Source: Rhizobiaceae bacterium
Lineage (GTDB): Bacteria > Pseudomonadota > Alphaproteobacteria > Rhizobiales > Rhizobiaceae
Assembly (NCBI GenBank): GCA_017644005.1
Contig: JAEPMJ010000002.1
Location: forward strand, 434,001-498,000
Direction of reading: 5' to 3'
DNA length: 64,000 nt
Each line of letters begins with the position of its first letter. The stretch's first letter is position 1. The notes beneath the pieces are model-generated. The model made no database searches. It saw only the letters and a list, made by a program, of their open reading frames with translations, and had not been told where the DNA came from. Position numbers and translations under genes: made by a program. This document shows, one piece after another, positions 36,668 to 45,998 of the stretch.

Positions 36668-37696
36668 TCAGGATCTCTCGACGGGCTTGCCCGTCGACTG
36701 CCGAATGTGGAGTTCGGGTTTGATCAGCTGCTGCCTGGGTTCGAGTTCGGCTCCGTTCAGCCGGTCGAGCAGGATCCGGGCTGCAAGCCGCCCCACTTCC
36801 CGCTGTCCGTTCCATACGGTTGTGAGCGCAGGCGTCGCGATCGCCGCTTCCTCCAGATCGTCGTAGCCGGTTACCGATATGTCGCGGCCAGGCACCAGCC
36901 CGGCGCGCGCGATGCCGTTCATAAGTCCTATAGCAACCAGATCATTCCAGCAGACTGCAGCTGTCGGCTTTTCCTCAAGGGCAAGAAAAGTCACCGCGGC
37001 TTCAAAACCCGCCTGCTTGGTGCGTGGTCCCGGGATGCGCATCGACGGCAGGACGTCAAGTCCGGCCTTCTCCATCGCAGCGACATAACCCTGATAGCGG
37101 TCGCGGCCGGTCGACGTCTGGTCGGTTCCCCCGATCATGGCAATCCGGCTGTGGCCGAGCGATATCAGGTGGTTGGTTGCAAGACCGATCCCGTAAGCAT
37201 CGTCGCCGCGGAAGGCGGGCACGGCAGCGCCTTCCACCGAGCGCGCGATAAGCACTGCCGGCATGCCGTTGTCCTCGGCCATCATGATATCTTCCGGCGG
37301 CGTACCGATTGCAGGCGACATGATCACCCCGTCGGCGCCGAGTTGCAGCAGCGTGTCGATGAAAGTGCGTTGCTTTTCGATCTGGTCGTAGTGATTGGAA
37401 AGAAGGAACGTCTGCCGCGAGCGGTCGAGCTCGGTCTCAATCGAGCGCAGGATCTCGGCATAAAACGGGTTCATGATGTCGTGTACGACGACACCGACGA
37501 TTCCCGAGCGCGACGTCCGCAAACTGGCGGCTCGGCGATTGTAGATGTAGCCGATCTCGCGCGCGTGGGCCTTGATTCGATCCCTGGTCGAATCCGCCAC
37601 CAGCGGACTGTCCCGAAGCGCCAGCGAAACCGTCGCGGTCGAGACCCCCAGGCCCTCGGCAATCGTCGATAGCTTGATCTTCTGTGCCAGCGGCAC
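36668..37696 (-). CDS. LacI-family transcriptional regulator
   Basis: A protein of about 342 residues with the LacI HTH LSTIAEGLGVSTATVSLAL near the N-terminus and a sugar-binding-type effector domain ending in a canonical LacI dimer region (SVTGYDDLEEAAIATPALTT split around residue 270). The start is uncertain. Frames are open to GTG at 37744, but GTG at 37696 lies just after GGGAGG (only two bases between). CTG at 37690 would have ideal spacing. The start near 37696 leaves the inverted repeat at 37707-37721 outside the gene. It probably regulates the 2-hydroxyacid dehydrogenase downstream. Confidence 0.88.
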   Translation of the reverse strand: MPLAQKIKLSTIAEGLGVSTATVSLALRDSPLVADSTRDRIKAHAREIGYIYNRRAASLRTSRSGIVGVVVHDIMNPFYAEILRSIETELDRSRQTFLLSNHYDQIEKQRTFIDTLLQLGADGVIMSPAIGTPPEDIMMAEDNGMPAVLIARSVEGAAVPAFRGDDAYGIGLATNHLISLGHSRIAMIGGTDQTSTGRDRYQGYVAAMEKAGLDVLPSMRIPGPRTKQAGFEAAVTFLALEEKPTAAVCWNDLVAIGLMNGIARAGLVPGRDISVTGYDDLEEAAIATPALTTVWNGQREVGRLAARILLDRLNGAELEPRQQLIKPELHIRQSTGKPVERS

Positions 37697-37706
37697 CGCC
37701 TCCCGC

Positions 37707-37721
37707 ACACTCTTAAAGTGT
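37707..37721. promoter_or_regulatory. inverted repeat, possible LacI auto-operator
   Basis: ACACT-CTTAA-AGTGT forms a perfect five-base inverted repeat directly upstream of the likely LacI start. A self-operator is the simplest reading, given its position next to a LacI gene. If translation began at 37744 the repeat would be within the gene. Confidence 0.4.
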
Positions 37722-37774
37722 TTAATCGCCTTATGGCATCGCACGGACGCAAGTCAAAGTTTTTTCGCCGGTTT

Positions 37775-38695
37775 TCAGCTTCGGGTATCTGCCGTAGCCT
37801 GGGCATTCACACCGAGTTTGTGTTCACGCTGTGCAATGTAGACGCCGCTTGCCACGATGACCGCCGCTCCCAACAGCACCCATAGGTCCGGCAATTCGGC
37901 GAACACCATCCAGCCGACAATTATGGCCCATACCATCTGAAGGTAGGAGAAAGGTGCCAGTACCGTCGCCCGCGCTAGTCTGTTTGCCAGGATGAGAAGC
38001 AGGTGGCCGAGCGCGCCCAGAATTCCGAGCATCAGAAGAACCGCAGTGACCAGCGGATCGTCCGGCAGAGCCGCGTGATAGGGCACCACCGGCAGCAGCA
38101 GAACCACCGGGGCGACACCCGAGAAGAAGATCATGCTCTGCGCGCTTTCAGTTGCGCTCAGACGCCGTGTCAGAATTGCATAGAACGAGTAGCTGAGCGT
38201 GCATGCGAACGCGAAAAGATGCCCGGCCGAAATCGTCTCCACACTCGGACGAACAACGATCAGCACGCCTGCGAATCCTGCCGCGACGGCCAGCCAGCGC
38301 CGCCACCCGGCCCACTCGCCCAACAGCGGCCCCGCCAGCGCCGTAATGAAGACGGGCGCCGCAAAGAAAATCGAGATCATCTCGGCCAGTTGCAGCGTTC
38401 GCACCGCGAAAAATGTGAACACGGTGGCGCCGAACAGGCAGAAGGCGCGCAACAGCTGCATGAAATAGCTGTTGGGCCTGAACACGCCCGGATTCGACCA
38501 GGCACGAAAAAACAGCACCACGGCAACCACGTGTACGGCGTAGCGGACCCAAGCCATGAACAGCGGGGCGACACCGGCGACCGCGACATACTTCGCGCTC
38601 GCATCGAATGCCGAAAATATGACGGACGCCACGACGATGAGACCAATCGCCAGAAGCGGCGTGTGCGATTCGGTAGGAGTTGGCTGAGAAATCAT
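37775..38695 (-). CDS. EamA-family (DMT) transporter
   Basis: A 306-residue integral membrane protein with about ten hydrophobic helices in two EamA halves (about residues 15-145 and 160-290), typical of drug/metabolite transporters. Members export amino acids, nucleosides or small acids, or are of unknown function. It lies upstream of the LacI gene in the same orientation with a 78-bp gap, so co-regulation with the hydroxyacid dehydrogenase is possible but not shown. Confidence 0.9.
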   Translation of the reverse strand: MISQPTPTESHTPLLAIGLIVVASVIFSAFDASAKYVAVAGVAPLFMAWVRYAVHVVAVVLFFRAWSNPGVFRPNSYFMQLLRAFCLFGATVFTFFAVRTLQLAEMISIFFAAPVFITALAGPLLGEWAGWRRWLAVAAGFAGVLIVVRPSVETISAGHLFAFACTLSYSFYAILTRRLSATESAQSMIFFSGVAPVVLLLPVVPYHAALPDDPLVTAVLLMLGILGALGHLLLILANRLARATVLAPFSYLQMVWAIIVGWMVFAELPDLWVLLGAAVIVASGVYIAQREHKLGVNAQATADTRS

Positions 38696-38760
38696 GGCGA
38701 CCGTTGGTGGAAGACGGCCCCCTATTCCACCTTTTATGCGCGAGGAGCAATCGCGGCACG

Positions 38761-39231
38761 TCAGGCGTCGTCGTCTTCCTCCTTGCCGGCGGGTTCGATC
38801 TCGAAGTTTGAAAGGTTGCTTTCTATGCGGTTCAGCAACTTGACAAGCGTCTTTTGCTCTTTCTTGTCGAGCCCCTTCATGGCCTGCTTTTCCGTCTTGC
38901 GGATCGATTTCTCGATCGAGCGGATCGTCTCACCGCCCGCGTCGGTGAGGAAAATATGCGCCTGCCGCGAATCGGTTTCGCTCGACCGCCGCACCAGGAA
39001 GCCCTGTGCCTGAAGCCGGTTGATCGTTTTTGTAATCGTCGGAGGCCGCACCCCGAGCTTGTTTGCCAGGGTGCCCGGCGTCTGCCCGTCCTCTTCGCTG
39101 AGGGCGAGCATGATCTGATCCTGACCTGCGTAAAGGCCTTGCTGAAGCAATCGCGACGCCAGCAGCGTTCGCGAAAGTCGCGCTGCGGATTGAAGCCTCG
39201 CGATCGTAGCGCCCTTTCCTGCCTTGGCCAT
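38761..39231 (-). CDS. MarR-family transcriptional regulator
   Basis: A 156-residue winged-helix protein with the MarR layout: an N-terminal dimerisation helix, the HTH LANKLGVRPPTITKTINRL (about residues 56-74), then the wing SSETDSRQAHIFLTDAG (about 83-99). The start is ATG at 39231 with AAGGGGG upstream. The longer frame to 39609 runs antisense into the creatininase gene and is not used. The C-terminal tail ends in EEDDDA. Divergent from the creatininase-family gene across 151 bp, which is its likely target. Confidence 0.9.
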   Translation of the reverse strand: MAKAGKGATIARLQSAARLSRTLLASRLLQQGLYAGQDQIMLALSEEDGQTPGTLANKLGVRPPTITKTINRLQAQGFLVRRSSETDSRQAHIFLTDAGGETIRSIEKSIRKTEKQAMKGLDKKEQKTLVKLLNRIESNLSNFEIEPAGKEEDDDA

Positions 39232-39382
39232 GGTGCCCCCTTTTCGGAATCCATAGTTGACGTTTGCGGCGCTGAGCCGAGCAGTGGTACTTTCTGCCCG
39301 GTTTGTATTCAGCACACCCTCGCAAGCCGGCACTTTGCCGGCAACATGTATGTCTCTCATGCCAGAGTGATTTTTCATTTCT

Positions 39383-40138
39383 ATGACAATGTCTGCCGAC
39401 GAAAAGACTGCGCCAGGTCGTGTCGTACTTCTGCCGCTCGGGGCGACCGAGCAACATGGCCCGCATCTTCCCGCCGAAACCGACTGGATAATCGCTGAAG
39501 CCGTAGCGTCGCGCGCTGTGGAGAAGTTCCCCGAGGCCGTGGAAGTACTGCCTGTGGAAAAAACGGGGTATTCCAACGAACATACGGATTTTCCATCAAC
39601 CCGCAGCATGAGCTACGATGAGGCGGTCGATCGCTGGATCGCCACCGGTCGGGCAGCCCGCGAGCGAGGCATTGCCAAATTCGTTATGCTCAACGCCCAC
39701 GGCGGCAACTCTCCGCTGATGACCATCGTCGCTACCGAACTGAGGGTGCGTTTCGGCATGCTCGCCGTGGCAACAAGCTGGACCCGCTTCGGCTACCCGG
39801 CGGACCTGGTGACGGACGAAGAAAAGGCGCTCGATATCCATGGCGGCTTCATCGAAACATCAGTAATGCTGGCGCTGCGGCCCGACCTTGTGGACATGTC
39901 GAAAGCCCGCGATTTTCCCAACGCTCAGGCCGGTTTCCAGAGAGACTTCAAGCATTTGCGAGCCTACGGGCCACACGCCTTCGGCTGGAAAATAGGCGAC
40001 CTATCCCCCGACGGCGTATGCGGCAATGCCGCCGCCGCGACAGCGGAGGCCGGCGAGCGCATTCTGGCTCATGCCATCGCCGGCTTCCGCGAGCTTCTGG
40101 CCGATGTGACGCGTTTCGATATGTCCCGTCTCCAATAA
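39383..40138 (+). CDS. creatininase-family amidohydrolase
   Basis: A 251-residue protein with creatininase-family metal motifs: [18 protein letters not shown] (about residues 16-33, Glu and His ligands), [12 protein letters not shown] (about 101-112) and [13 protein letters not shown] (about 150-162). The family includes creatinine amidohydrolases and mycofactocin or riboflavin-pathway hydrolases, so the substrate is open. It lies 101 bp before the CobW gene and is divergent from MarR. No creatinase gene is nearby, so creatinine degradation is not assumed. Confidence 0.88.
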   Translation: MTMSADEKTAPGRVVLLPLGATEQHGPHLPAETDWIIAEAVASRAVEKFPEAVEVLPVEKTGYSNEHTDFPSTRSMSYDEAVDRWIATGRAARERGIAKFVMLNAHGGNSPLMTIVATELRVRFGMLAVATSWTRFGYPADLVTDEEKALDIHGGFIETSVMLALRPDLVDMSKARDFPNAQAGFQRDFKHLRAYGPHAFGWKIGDLSPDGVCGNAAAATAEAGERILAHAIAGFRELLADVTRFDMSRLQ

Positions 40139-40239
40139 CCGGCTGGCGGATATTCTCTCGCCAGTTGGCTGATGCAATCGCCCCCCGCGCGGCCTATATG
40201 ACGGCCATGAAATCTCCAGACCAGCAGGAAGGCCAAGCC

Positions 40240-41289
40240 ATGCCTGAAGCAGCAAATCCCCAGTCTCCCGCGCCGCTGCCCGTCACCGTGCTGACCGGCT
40301 ATCTCGGCTCGGGCAAGACGACGCTCCTGAACCGCATCCTCTCCGAGGACCATGGCAAGCGTTATGCCGTGATCGTCAACGAGTTCGGCGAGATCGGCAT
40401 CGACAACGACCTGATCGTGGAATCCGACGAGGAAATCTACGAGATGAACAATGGCTGCGTATGCTGCACCGTGCGTGGCGACTTGATCCGCACGGTCGAA
40501 GGTCTGATGCGCCGCCCGAACCGCTTCGACGCAATCCTGGTCGAAACGACCGGCCTCGCCGATCCCGCACCCGTCGCACAGACGTTTTTCATGGATGACG
40601 ACGTACGCTCCAAAACCCGGCTCGACGCGGTGGTTGCCCTGGTCGACGCCAAGCACCTGCCGCTGCGCCTGAAGGACTCGAAAGAGGCCGAGGATCAGAT
40701 CGCCTTTGCCGACGTGGTTGTGCTCAACAAAACCGATCTGGTGAGCGAAGATGAACTCGCGCAGGTGGAAGCCACCGTGCGCGCCATCAACCCCGCGGCC
40801 CGCATCCACAAGACCGAGCGCTCGGGCGTAGCGCTCACCGAGGTTCTGGACCGTGGCGCGTTCGATCTCAGCCGCGCACTCGAAAACGACCCGCATTTTC
40901 TGGACCCCGAAGACGACCATCATCCCGAGCACGATCATGAATGCGGTCCCGACTGCGATCATGGACATCATCATCACGCTTCGGACATTCATGACGTCTC
41001 GGTGCAGTCGGTCTCGCTGCGCGCCGGCGAGATGGACCCGAAGAAGTTCTTCCCCTGGATCGAGAAGACCACCCAGATCGACGGGCCGAACATCCTGCGG
41101 CTGAAAGGCATCATCGCACTCAAGGACGATCCCGACCGCTATGTGGTGCAGGGTGTTCACATGATACTGGAGGGAGACCATCAGCGCGCATGGAAGGACG
41201 GCGAGACGCATGAAAGTCGTCTCGTCCTGATCGGCCGCGACCTCGACGCCGAGCGCCTGAAACGCACATTCGAAGCCTGCCAGGCGTGA
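40240..41289 (+). CDS. CobW/COG0523-family GTPase with His-rich metal-binding linker
   Basis: A 349-residue G3E GTPase from the ATG at 40240, which follows AGGAAGG by about nine bases. Upstream in-frame starts exist. Walker A is [12 protein letters not shown], then the metal-binding CxCC motif NGCVCCTV (about residues 74-81), the NKTD specificity motif (about 170), and a His/Asp-rich linker near residues 225-255. The C-terminal CobW domain follows. COG0523 members deliver metal (zinc or cobalt) to client proteins. The histidine-rich linker and the adjacent WD40 gene suggest a zinc chaperone type. No Zur box was found. Confidence 0.92.
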   Translation: MPEAANPQSPAPLPVTVLTGYLGSGKTTLLNRILSEDHGKRYAVIVNEFGEIGIDNDLIVESDEEIYEMNNGCVCCTVRGDLIRTVEGLMRRPNRFDAILVETTGLADPAPVAQTFFMDDDVRSKTRLDAVVALVDAKHLPLRLKDSKEAEDQIAFADVVVLNKTDLVSEDELAQVEATVRAINPAARIHKTERSGVALTEVLDRGAFDLSRALENDPHFLDPEDDHHPEHDHECGPDCDHGHHHHASDIHDVSVQSVSLRAGEMDPKKFFPWIEKTTQIDGPNILRLKGIIALKDDPDRYVVQGVHMILEGDHQRAWKDGETHESRLVLIGRDLDAERLKRTFEACQA

Positions 41290-41428
41290 AGTACCTCGCC
41301 GTGGTTTCCCTTGATGGGAGTGTCTCCGTAATGCGGACGGATGGGGTGTTGCCGGCAACGGTGTCGGCACAATTCGAGCCCTTTGGCCGCTTCGGCGTCA
41401 TCTCCGCCTCAGGCAGGAAGAAAAGCTG

Positions 41429-42403
41429 ATGCCCACCGTCGCTCCGCTCGACCTTTCCGCCTTCTGCATCGCCGCCTGTTGGCTGGGCGATGTACCGCAT
41501 TTCGCGCTCGCCGACGGCACGGTGCATCGCCTCGACCACGGCCATAAAGCCGTAGAAGCACATGACGGACTGGCGGCCGCACGCCCCTCGCAGGATAACA
41601 AGACGCTGGTCACCGGCGGCGAGGACGGCAAGGTGCTGGCACTGTCGGCCGGCGGCACGGCCTCCGAACTGGGCAATGCCGGCAGCAAGTGGATCACCGC
41701 TGTCGCCGCGGGGCCGCAGGGCGCCGTGGCATGGGCAGCCGGTCGCTCCGCATTTGTGCGCCTGCCCAACGGCACCGTGAAGGAGTTCCAGCACCCGCGC
41801 ACAGTGGAAGACATCGCCTTCGCTCCGAAAGGCATGCGCATAGCCGTTGCCCGTTACAATGGTGCAACGCTGCATTTCCCGGCCACCGATGGCAAACCCG
41901 CGGAACTTGAATGGGCCGGCGCGCACACCGGTGTCACCTTCTCGCCCGACGGTCAGTATCTCGTCACCGCCATGCAGGAAAACGCGCTGCATGGCTGGAA
42001 GCTTGCAGACGGCAAACACATGCGCATGGCCGGCTACCCCGCCAAGGTGAAGAGCATGTCATGGGGGCCGAAGGGCCGCTGGCTTGCTAGCTCCGGCGCA
42101 CCGGCAGCGATCGTGTGGCCGTTCCAGGCCAAGGACGGCCCGATGGGCAAGGCGCCGCTTGAACTCGGTACACGCGGCGACCAGATGGTGAGCACCGTTG
42201 CTTTTCACCCCAGGGATGAGGTCGTGGCGATTGGCTTCGCCGACGGCATGGTGCTTGCCGCACGCTGCGCCGACCAGAAAGAGGTGCTTTTGCGTCGCCC
42301 CGGCAAAGGCGCTGTCACGTCGATGGCCTGGGACAACGAAGGCCGCCGCATTGCTTTCGGCTCCGAAGCCGGCGACTGCGGCGTGATCGACATTTCCAGC
42401 TAA
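41429..42403 (+). CDS. WD40-repeat protein
   Basis: A 324-residue protein made of about six or seven beta-propeller repeats with recurring GxDGKVLAL, VEDIAFAPKGMRIAV, THTGVTFSPDGQYLVT-type and VVAIGFADGMVLAA elements. No signal peptide. SD AGGAAG precedes the ATG. It follows the CobW gene by 139 bp in the same orientation, a pairing that I recall from other Rhizobiales genomes. A partner role for the GTPase is inference. Its stop overlaps the convergent guaD stop by four bases. Confidence 0.87.
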   Translation: MPTVAPLDLSAFCIAACWLGDVPHFALADGTVHRLDHGHKAVEAHDGLAAARPSQDNKTLVTGGEDGKVLALSAGGTASELGNAGSKWITAVAAGPQGAVAWAAGRSAFVRLPNGTVKEFQHPRTVEDIAFAPKGMRIAVARYNGATLHFPATDGKPAELEWAGAHTGVTFSPDGQYLVTAMQENALHGWKLADGKHMRMAGYPAKVKSMSWGPKGRWLASSGAPAAIVWPFQAKDGPMGKAPLELGTRGDQMVSTVAFHPRDEVVAIGFADGMVLAARCADQKEVLLRRPGKGAVTSMAWDNEGRRIAFGSEAGDCGVIDISS

Positions 42404-43734
42404 TCCCGAACAGCTTTGCCTTTCATCGCCTTGCCCGCGAGATAGGTTTCGACAACGGAGCGGTCGTCGCCCAGCGTCTGCAGGAGGAAAAGTTCCTCCG
42501 CCAGCGTCTCGATCTTCTCGGCCCGAATACTCATGGCAGGCGTGGCACGTGCGTTGAGCACTACCAGATCAGCCTCGTGCCCCCTTTGCAGTGCGCCGAT
42601 CTGGCGCTCGAAGGAGAGTGCTTTGGCGTTACCAAGCGTGATCTGCCAGAAAGCGGCGAGCGGGTTCAGCTTCTCGCCACTGAGTGCGATCACCTTGTAG
42701 CCTTCGTCCATCGTGCGCAGCATGGAATAGTTGGTGCCGCCGCCAACATCCGTGGCAGTTGCGATCCTGACCGGCTTGCCGCGCTTTCGGTAACGCTGAT
42801 AGTCGAACAGACCTGAGCCGAGAAACAGGTTTGACGTCGGGCAGAACACCGCGACCGAGCCGCTGTCCGACATCGCGTCCGCTTCCCGTTCCGACAAGTG
42901 GATCGCATGGCCGAAGAGTGATTTCGGCCCCGCCAGATTGTAGCGCTCATAGACGCCGAAATAATCGCCGCAATCGGGGTACAGTTCATTGGCGAGATCG
43001 ATCTCGATGCGGTTTTCCGAAAGATGCGTCTGGATATGCAGTTCCGGAAATTCCGACGCCAGCGCGCCGGCCACCTCCATCTGTGCGGGCGATGAGGTGA
43101 TGGCGAAACGCGGTGTGATGGCATAGGAGAGCCGCCCACGCCCGTGCCAGCGTTCGATCAGCGCTTTCGTATCCTCATAGCTTGATTTCGGTGTGTCGCG
43201 CAGGCCGCCCGGCGCATTGCGGTCCATCATCACCTTGCCGGCGACGATGCGCATCTCACGCAGCATCGCGGCCTGGAACAGCGCCTCCGCACTTGCAGGG
43301 TGAACCGAACAGTAGGCTGCGACAGTGGTCGTGCCGTGCGCAACCAGCGTGTCCAGAAAATGCCCCGCAATACGGCGCGCATGCTCGGCATTGGAAAACT
43401 CGGTCTCTGCCGGAAACGTGTAATTGTTCAACCAGTCGAGCAGTTCGGCGCCATAGCTCGCAATCACCTGCATTTGCGGCATATGCGCATGCGCGTCGAT
43501 GAAGCCAGGCATGATGAGATGCGGCCGGTGGTCGATCACCTCCACGTCTTCGCCAGCGCTGGCCGACACCTGTTTGAAATCGCCGACGGCTTCGATGATC
43601 CCGTCGCGGACAAGCAGTCCGCCATCGTCCTCATAATAGTAGGACGCCCGGTCATCGGCGCTCTCCGGTTCGGTGATGAAGGAGAGCAACCGACCACGGA
43701 CAAGGGTCGTTATGCCGACTACAGGCAGGTTCAA
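42400..43734 (-). CDS. guaD: guanine deaminase
   Basis: A 444-residue amidohydrolase that turns guanine into xanthine and ammonia, the entry step of this purine-degradation region. Zinc-site motifs are IDAHAHMPQ (about residues 80-88), the His in QTHLSEN (about 236-242), GHAIHLSE (about 273) and TATDVGGG (about 324-331). It overlaps puuD by TTGA: the start is TTG at 43734, sharing the puuD stop. The tight coupling with urate hydroxylase supports the role. The CMP-type deaminase at 56291 is a separate enzyme. Confidence 0.93.
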   Translation of the reverse strand: MNLPVVGITTLVRGRLLSFITEPESADDRASYYYEDDGGLLVRDGIIEAVGDFKQVSASAGEDVEVIDHRPHLIMPGFIDAHAHMPQMQVIASYGAELLDWLNNYTFPAETEFSNAEHARRIAGHFLDTLVAHGTTTVAAYCSVHPASAEALFQAAMLREMRIVAGKVMMDRNAPGGLRDTPKSSYEDTKALIERWHGRGRLSYAITPRFAITSSPAQMEVAGALASEFPELHIQTHLSENRIEIDLANELYPDCGDYFGVYERYNLAGPKSLFGHAIHLSEREADAMSDSGSVAVFCPTSNLFLGSGLFDYQRYRKRGKPVRIATATDVGGGTNYSMLRTMDEGYKVIALSGEKLNPLAAFWQITLGNAKALSFERQIGALQRGHEADLVVLNARATPAMSIRAEKIETLAEELFLLQTLGDDRSVVETYLAGKAMKGKAVRD

Positions 43735-44951
43735 TTGCCCAGCCCTTCCTTGTACCAGGCAACCAGCAGCGCACGCTCCTCGGGTGTAATGCCGGAAACA
43801 TTGCCGGGCGGCATGGCGTGGCTGACACCGGCCTGCAGGTAAATCTCGCGCGCCCGCTCGGCGATCTCGGCTTCAGTGTCGAAGCGCACGTCTTTGGGTG
43901 CGTGGTAGATGCCGTCCCAGCTCGGCTCCGCCGCATGACACATCGCACAGCGACCCATCACCGCATCGCGTGCTGCTTGGAAATGCTGAGCGGACGCGAA
44001 ACGCTCGGCCGTCATCGACAGCTTCTTTTCACCGGTCAGTGCTTCCGGCACCGTCGACAGCCAGATAATGACGATAAACAGCACCACGGACAGGCCCCAG
44101 GTCCAGTGAGGTTTTCCCTTCCGCGCATGCATGCTGTTGAAATAATGCCGGATCAGCACGCCGATCATGAACACGATCGACGCGATCACCCAGTTGAATT
44201 CCGTCGCATAGGCGAGCGGGTAGTGGTTCGACAGCATCAGGAAGATGACCGGCAGGGTCAGGTAGTTGTTGTGCAGCGAGCGGGTTTTGGCGATCTTGCC
44301 GTATTTCGGGTCCGGCTTGCGGCCGGCGATCAGGTCCGCCACCACGATCTTCTGGTTCGGAATGATGACCAGAAACACATTGGCCGACATGATGGTGGCA
44401 GTGATTGCGCCGAGGTGCAGGAAGGCGGCACGGCCAGAGAATATTTGTGTGTAACCCCAGGCGATGATGACCAGGATTACGTAGAGGATCAGCATCAGCG
44501 ACGTATCGTTCCTGCCCAGCGGCGACTTGCAAAGCTGATCGTAGAACAGCCACCCAACCACCAGCGAACCTGCTGAAAGCGCAATTGCGACAGGCGCCGA
44601 AATATCGAGCACATTGGGGTCGATCAGATAAAGGTCCGCGCTGCCGTAGTAGACGATCGCAAGCAGGATAAAACCGGACATCCATGTCCAGTAGGATTCC
44701 CATTTGAACCAGGTCAGATGCTCCGGCATCTCGGCCGGCGCCACCAGATATTTCTGTATGTGGTAGAAGCCGCCGCCATGCACCTGCCATTCCTCGCCAT
44801 GCGCGCCCTCCGGCAGTCCGGGCCGTTGCCGCAGGCCGAGATCGAGCGCGATGAAATAGAACGACGAGCCGATCCATGCGATGCCTGTGATGACGTGCAG
44901 CCACCGCGCGGCAAAGCTCAGCCAGTCCCAGAAGATGGCAAAATCCTGCAT
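43731..44951 (-). CDS. puuD: membrane urate hydroxylase PuuD with C-terminal cytochrome c domain
   Basis: A 406-residue protein. About eight membrane helices (residues 12-310) form the DUF989/PuuD urate-oxidising part, and a C-terminal cytochrome c domain follows with the haem motif CAMCH (about 341-345) and a Met ligand in HAMPPGN (about 380-386). It oxidises urate to 5-hydroxyisourate and passes electrons to the respiratory chain, replacing soluble uricase. Coupled to guaD by a four-base overlap. Divergent from a LysR gene across 126 bp, the likely regulator. Confidence 0.95.
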   Translation of the reverse strand: MQDFAIFWDWLSFAARWLHVITGIAWIGSSFYFIALDLGLRQRPGLPEGAHGEEWQVHGGGFYHIQKYLVAPAEMPEHLTWFKWESYWTWMSGFILLAIVYYGSADLYLIDPNVLDISAPVAIALSAGSLVVGWLFYDQLCKSPLGRNDTSLMLILYVILVIIAWGYTQIFSGRAAFLHLGAITATIMSANVFLVIIPNQKIVVADLIAGRKPDPKYGKIAKTRSLHNNYLTLPVIFLMLSNHYPLAYATEFNWVIASIVFMIGVLIRHYFNSMHARKGKPHWTWGLSVVLFIVIIWLSTVPEALTGEKKLSMTAERFASAQHFQAARDAVMGRCAMCHAAEPSWDGIYHAPKDVRFDTEAEIAERAREIYLQAGVSHAMPPGNVSGITPEERALLVAWYKEGLGN

Positions 44952-45077
44952 GTTCCCCTCGACCGATATCCGAAACCGACTTTAGGCTGTGCATTCCAAA
45001 GCGAAAGGGATGAGATGCACGATGACTTTCAAAAAAAACTGGAAAATAATGCCGGGCTTTTTTGAACGTGGTGCCGC

Positions 45078-45998
45078 ATGGCCTATCTCGACAATGTCGC
45101 TGTCTTTGTCAGGGTTGTTGAACTCGGCAATCTTTCGTCCGCCGGACGTGACATGCGCATTTCGCCTGCCGTGGCCTCAAACCGCATCAAGGAGCTTGAA
45201 AAGCACCTTGGCGTCAGACTCTTCAATCGCACGACACGGCAGTTGACGCCGACCGAGCATGGCCGTGTCTTCTATACCGGCGCCAAGCGCATCATCGATG
45301 CGGTGGATGAAGCCGAAGCTGCGGTCACCGCGCTTTCCGGCCATCCTCGCGGAACAATACGCGTCACCGCACCGCTTGGCATCGGCCGCCGCCTGATCGC
45401 TTCCGGCATACCCGAATTTCACGAACGCTACCCCGACATCGAGGTACGCCTGCGCCTGTCGGACCATAATGTCGACATCATGAAAGAGGGTATCGACGTT
45501 GCGTTCCGGGTCGGCGTTCTGGAGGATTCAAGCCTACGCATGCGCGGCATTATGGACTGTGAGCGTGTGCTCGTTGCAGCACCCGCCTATCTGGAAAAAC
45601 GGGGAGAACCAGCAAAACCGGCCGACCTTGTGCAGCAGAGGCACGATTGCCTGCTGCTGCGTTACCCCGGCTCGCGCGACTTCACCTGGACGCTGATCGG
45701 CGCAGACGGACCGCAGAAGATCGAGGTTCGCGGCCCTTACGACACAGACGACGGAGATGTGCTTACTGGCTGGGCGATTGCCGGGCACGGCATCGCCAGC
45801 AAACCACGTTTCGAGGTGGAGCCCTTCATTCGCGACCGGCGGCTGAAGGTCATCCTGCCCGATTTTCCGCCCTCGCCGGTGCAGCTTGCGGCAGTCTATC
45901 CGCACAAGAATTTCCAGGACCCGAAGGTGCGGCTGCTGCTCGATTTCATGGCCGAACGCTGCCAGCGCATGATCCGCGAGATTTTGGCCGGGCGTTAG
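45078..45998 (+). CDS. LysR-family transcriptional regulator
   Basis: A 306-residue LysR protein of the group with the N-terminus MAYLDNVAVFVRVVELGNLS. The HTH spans about residues 5-60 and the effector domain about 90-300. It is divergent from puuD-guaD and convergent with the beta-lactamase gene (sharing four bases). The position suggests that it controls urate/guanine oxidation, but no operator motif is obvious in the 126-bp gap beyond an A-rich stretch. The ATG at 45078 has a weak ribosome-binding site. Confidence 0.9.
   Translation: MAYLDNVAVFVRVVELGNLSSAGRDMRISPAVASNRIKELEKHLGVRLFNRTTRQLTPTEHGRVFYTGAKRIIDAVDEAEAAVTALSGHPRGTIRVTAPLGIGRRLIASGIPEFHERYPDIEVRLRLSDHNVDIMKEGIDVAFRVGVLEDSSLRMRGIMDCERVLVAAPAYLEKRGEPAKPADLVQQRHDCLLLRYPGSRDFTWTLIGADGPQKIEVRGPYDTDDGDVLTGWAIAGHGIASKPRFEVEPFIRDRRLKVILPDFPPSPVQLAAVYPHKNFQDPKVRLLLDFMAERCQRMIREILAGR

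Noticed and set aside
39232..39609. N-terminal extension of the MarR frame
   Set aside because: It runs antisense into the creatininase gene. The MarR fold begins after 39231, which has a good start.
40139..40239. Zur box upstream of the CobW gene
   Set aside because: No palindrome resembling TGTTATA-type Zur sites is visible in the gap.
45018..45065. A-rich stretch with a TTTC...GAAA repeat as a LysR operator
   Set aside because: The repeat is imperfect and mostly homopolymer, so it cannot be told from chance.
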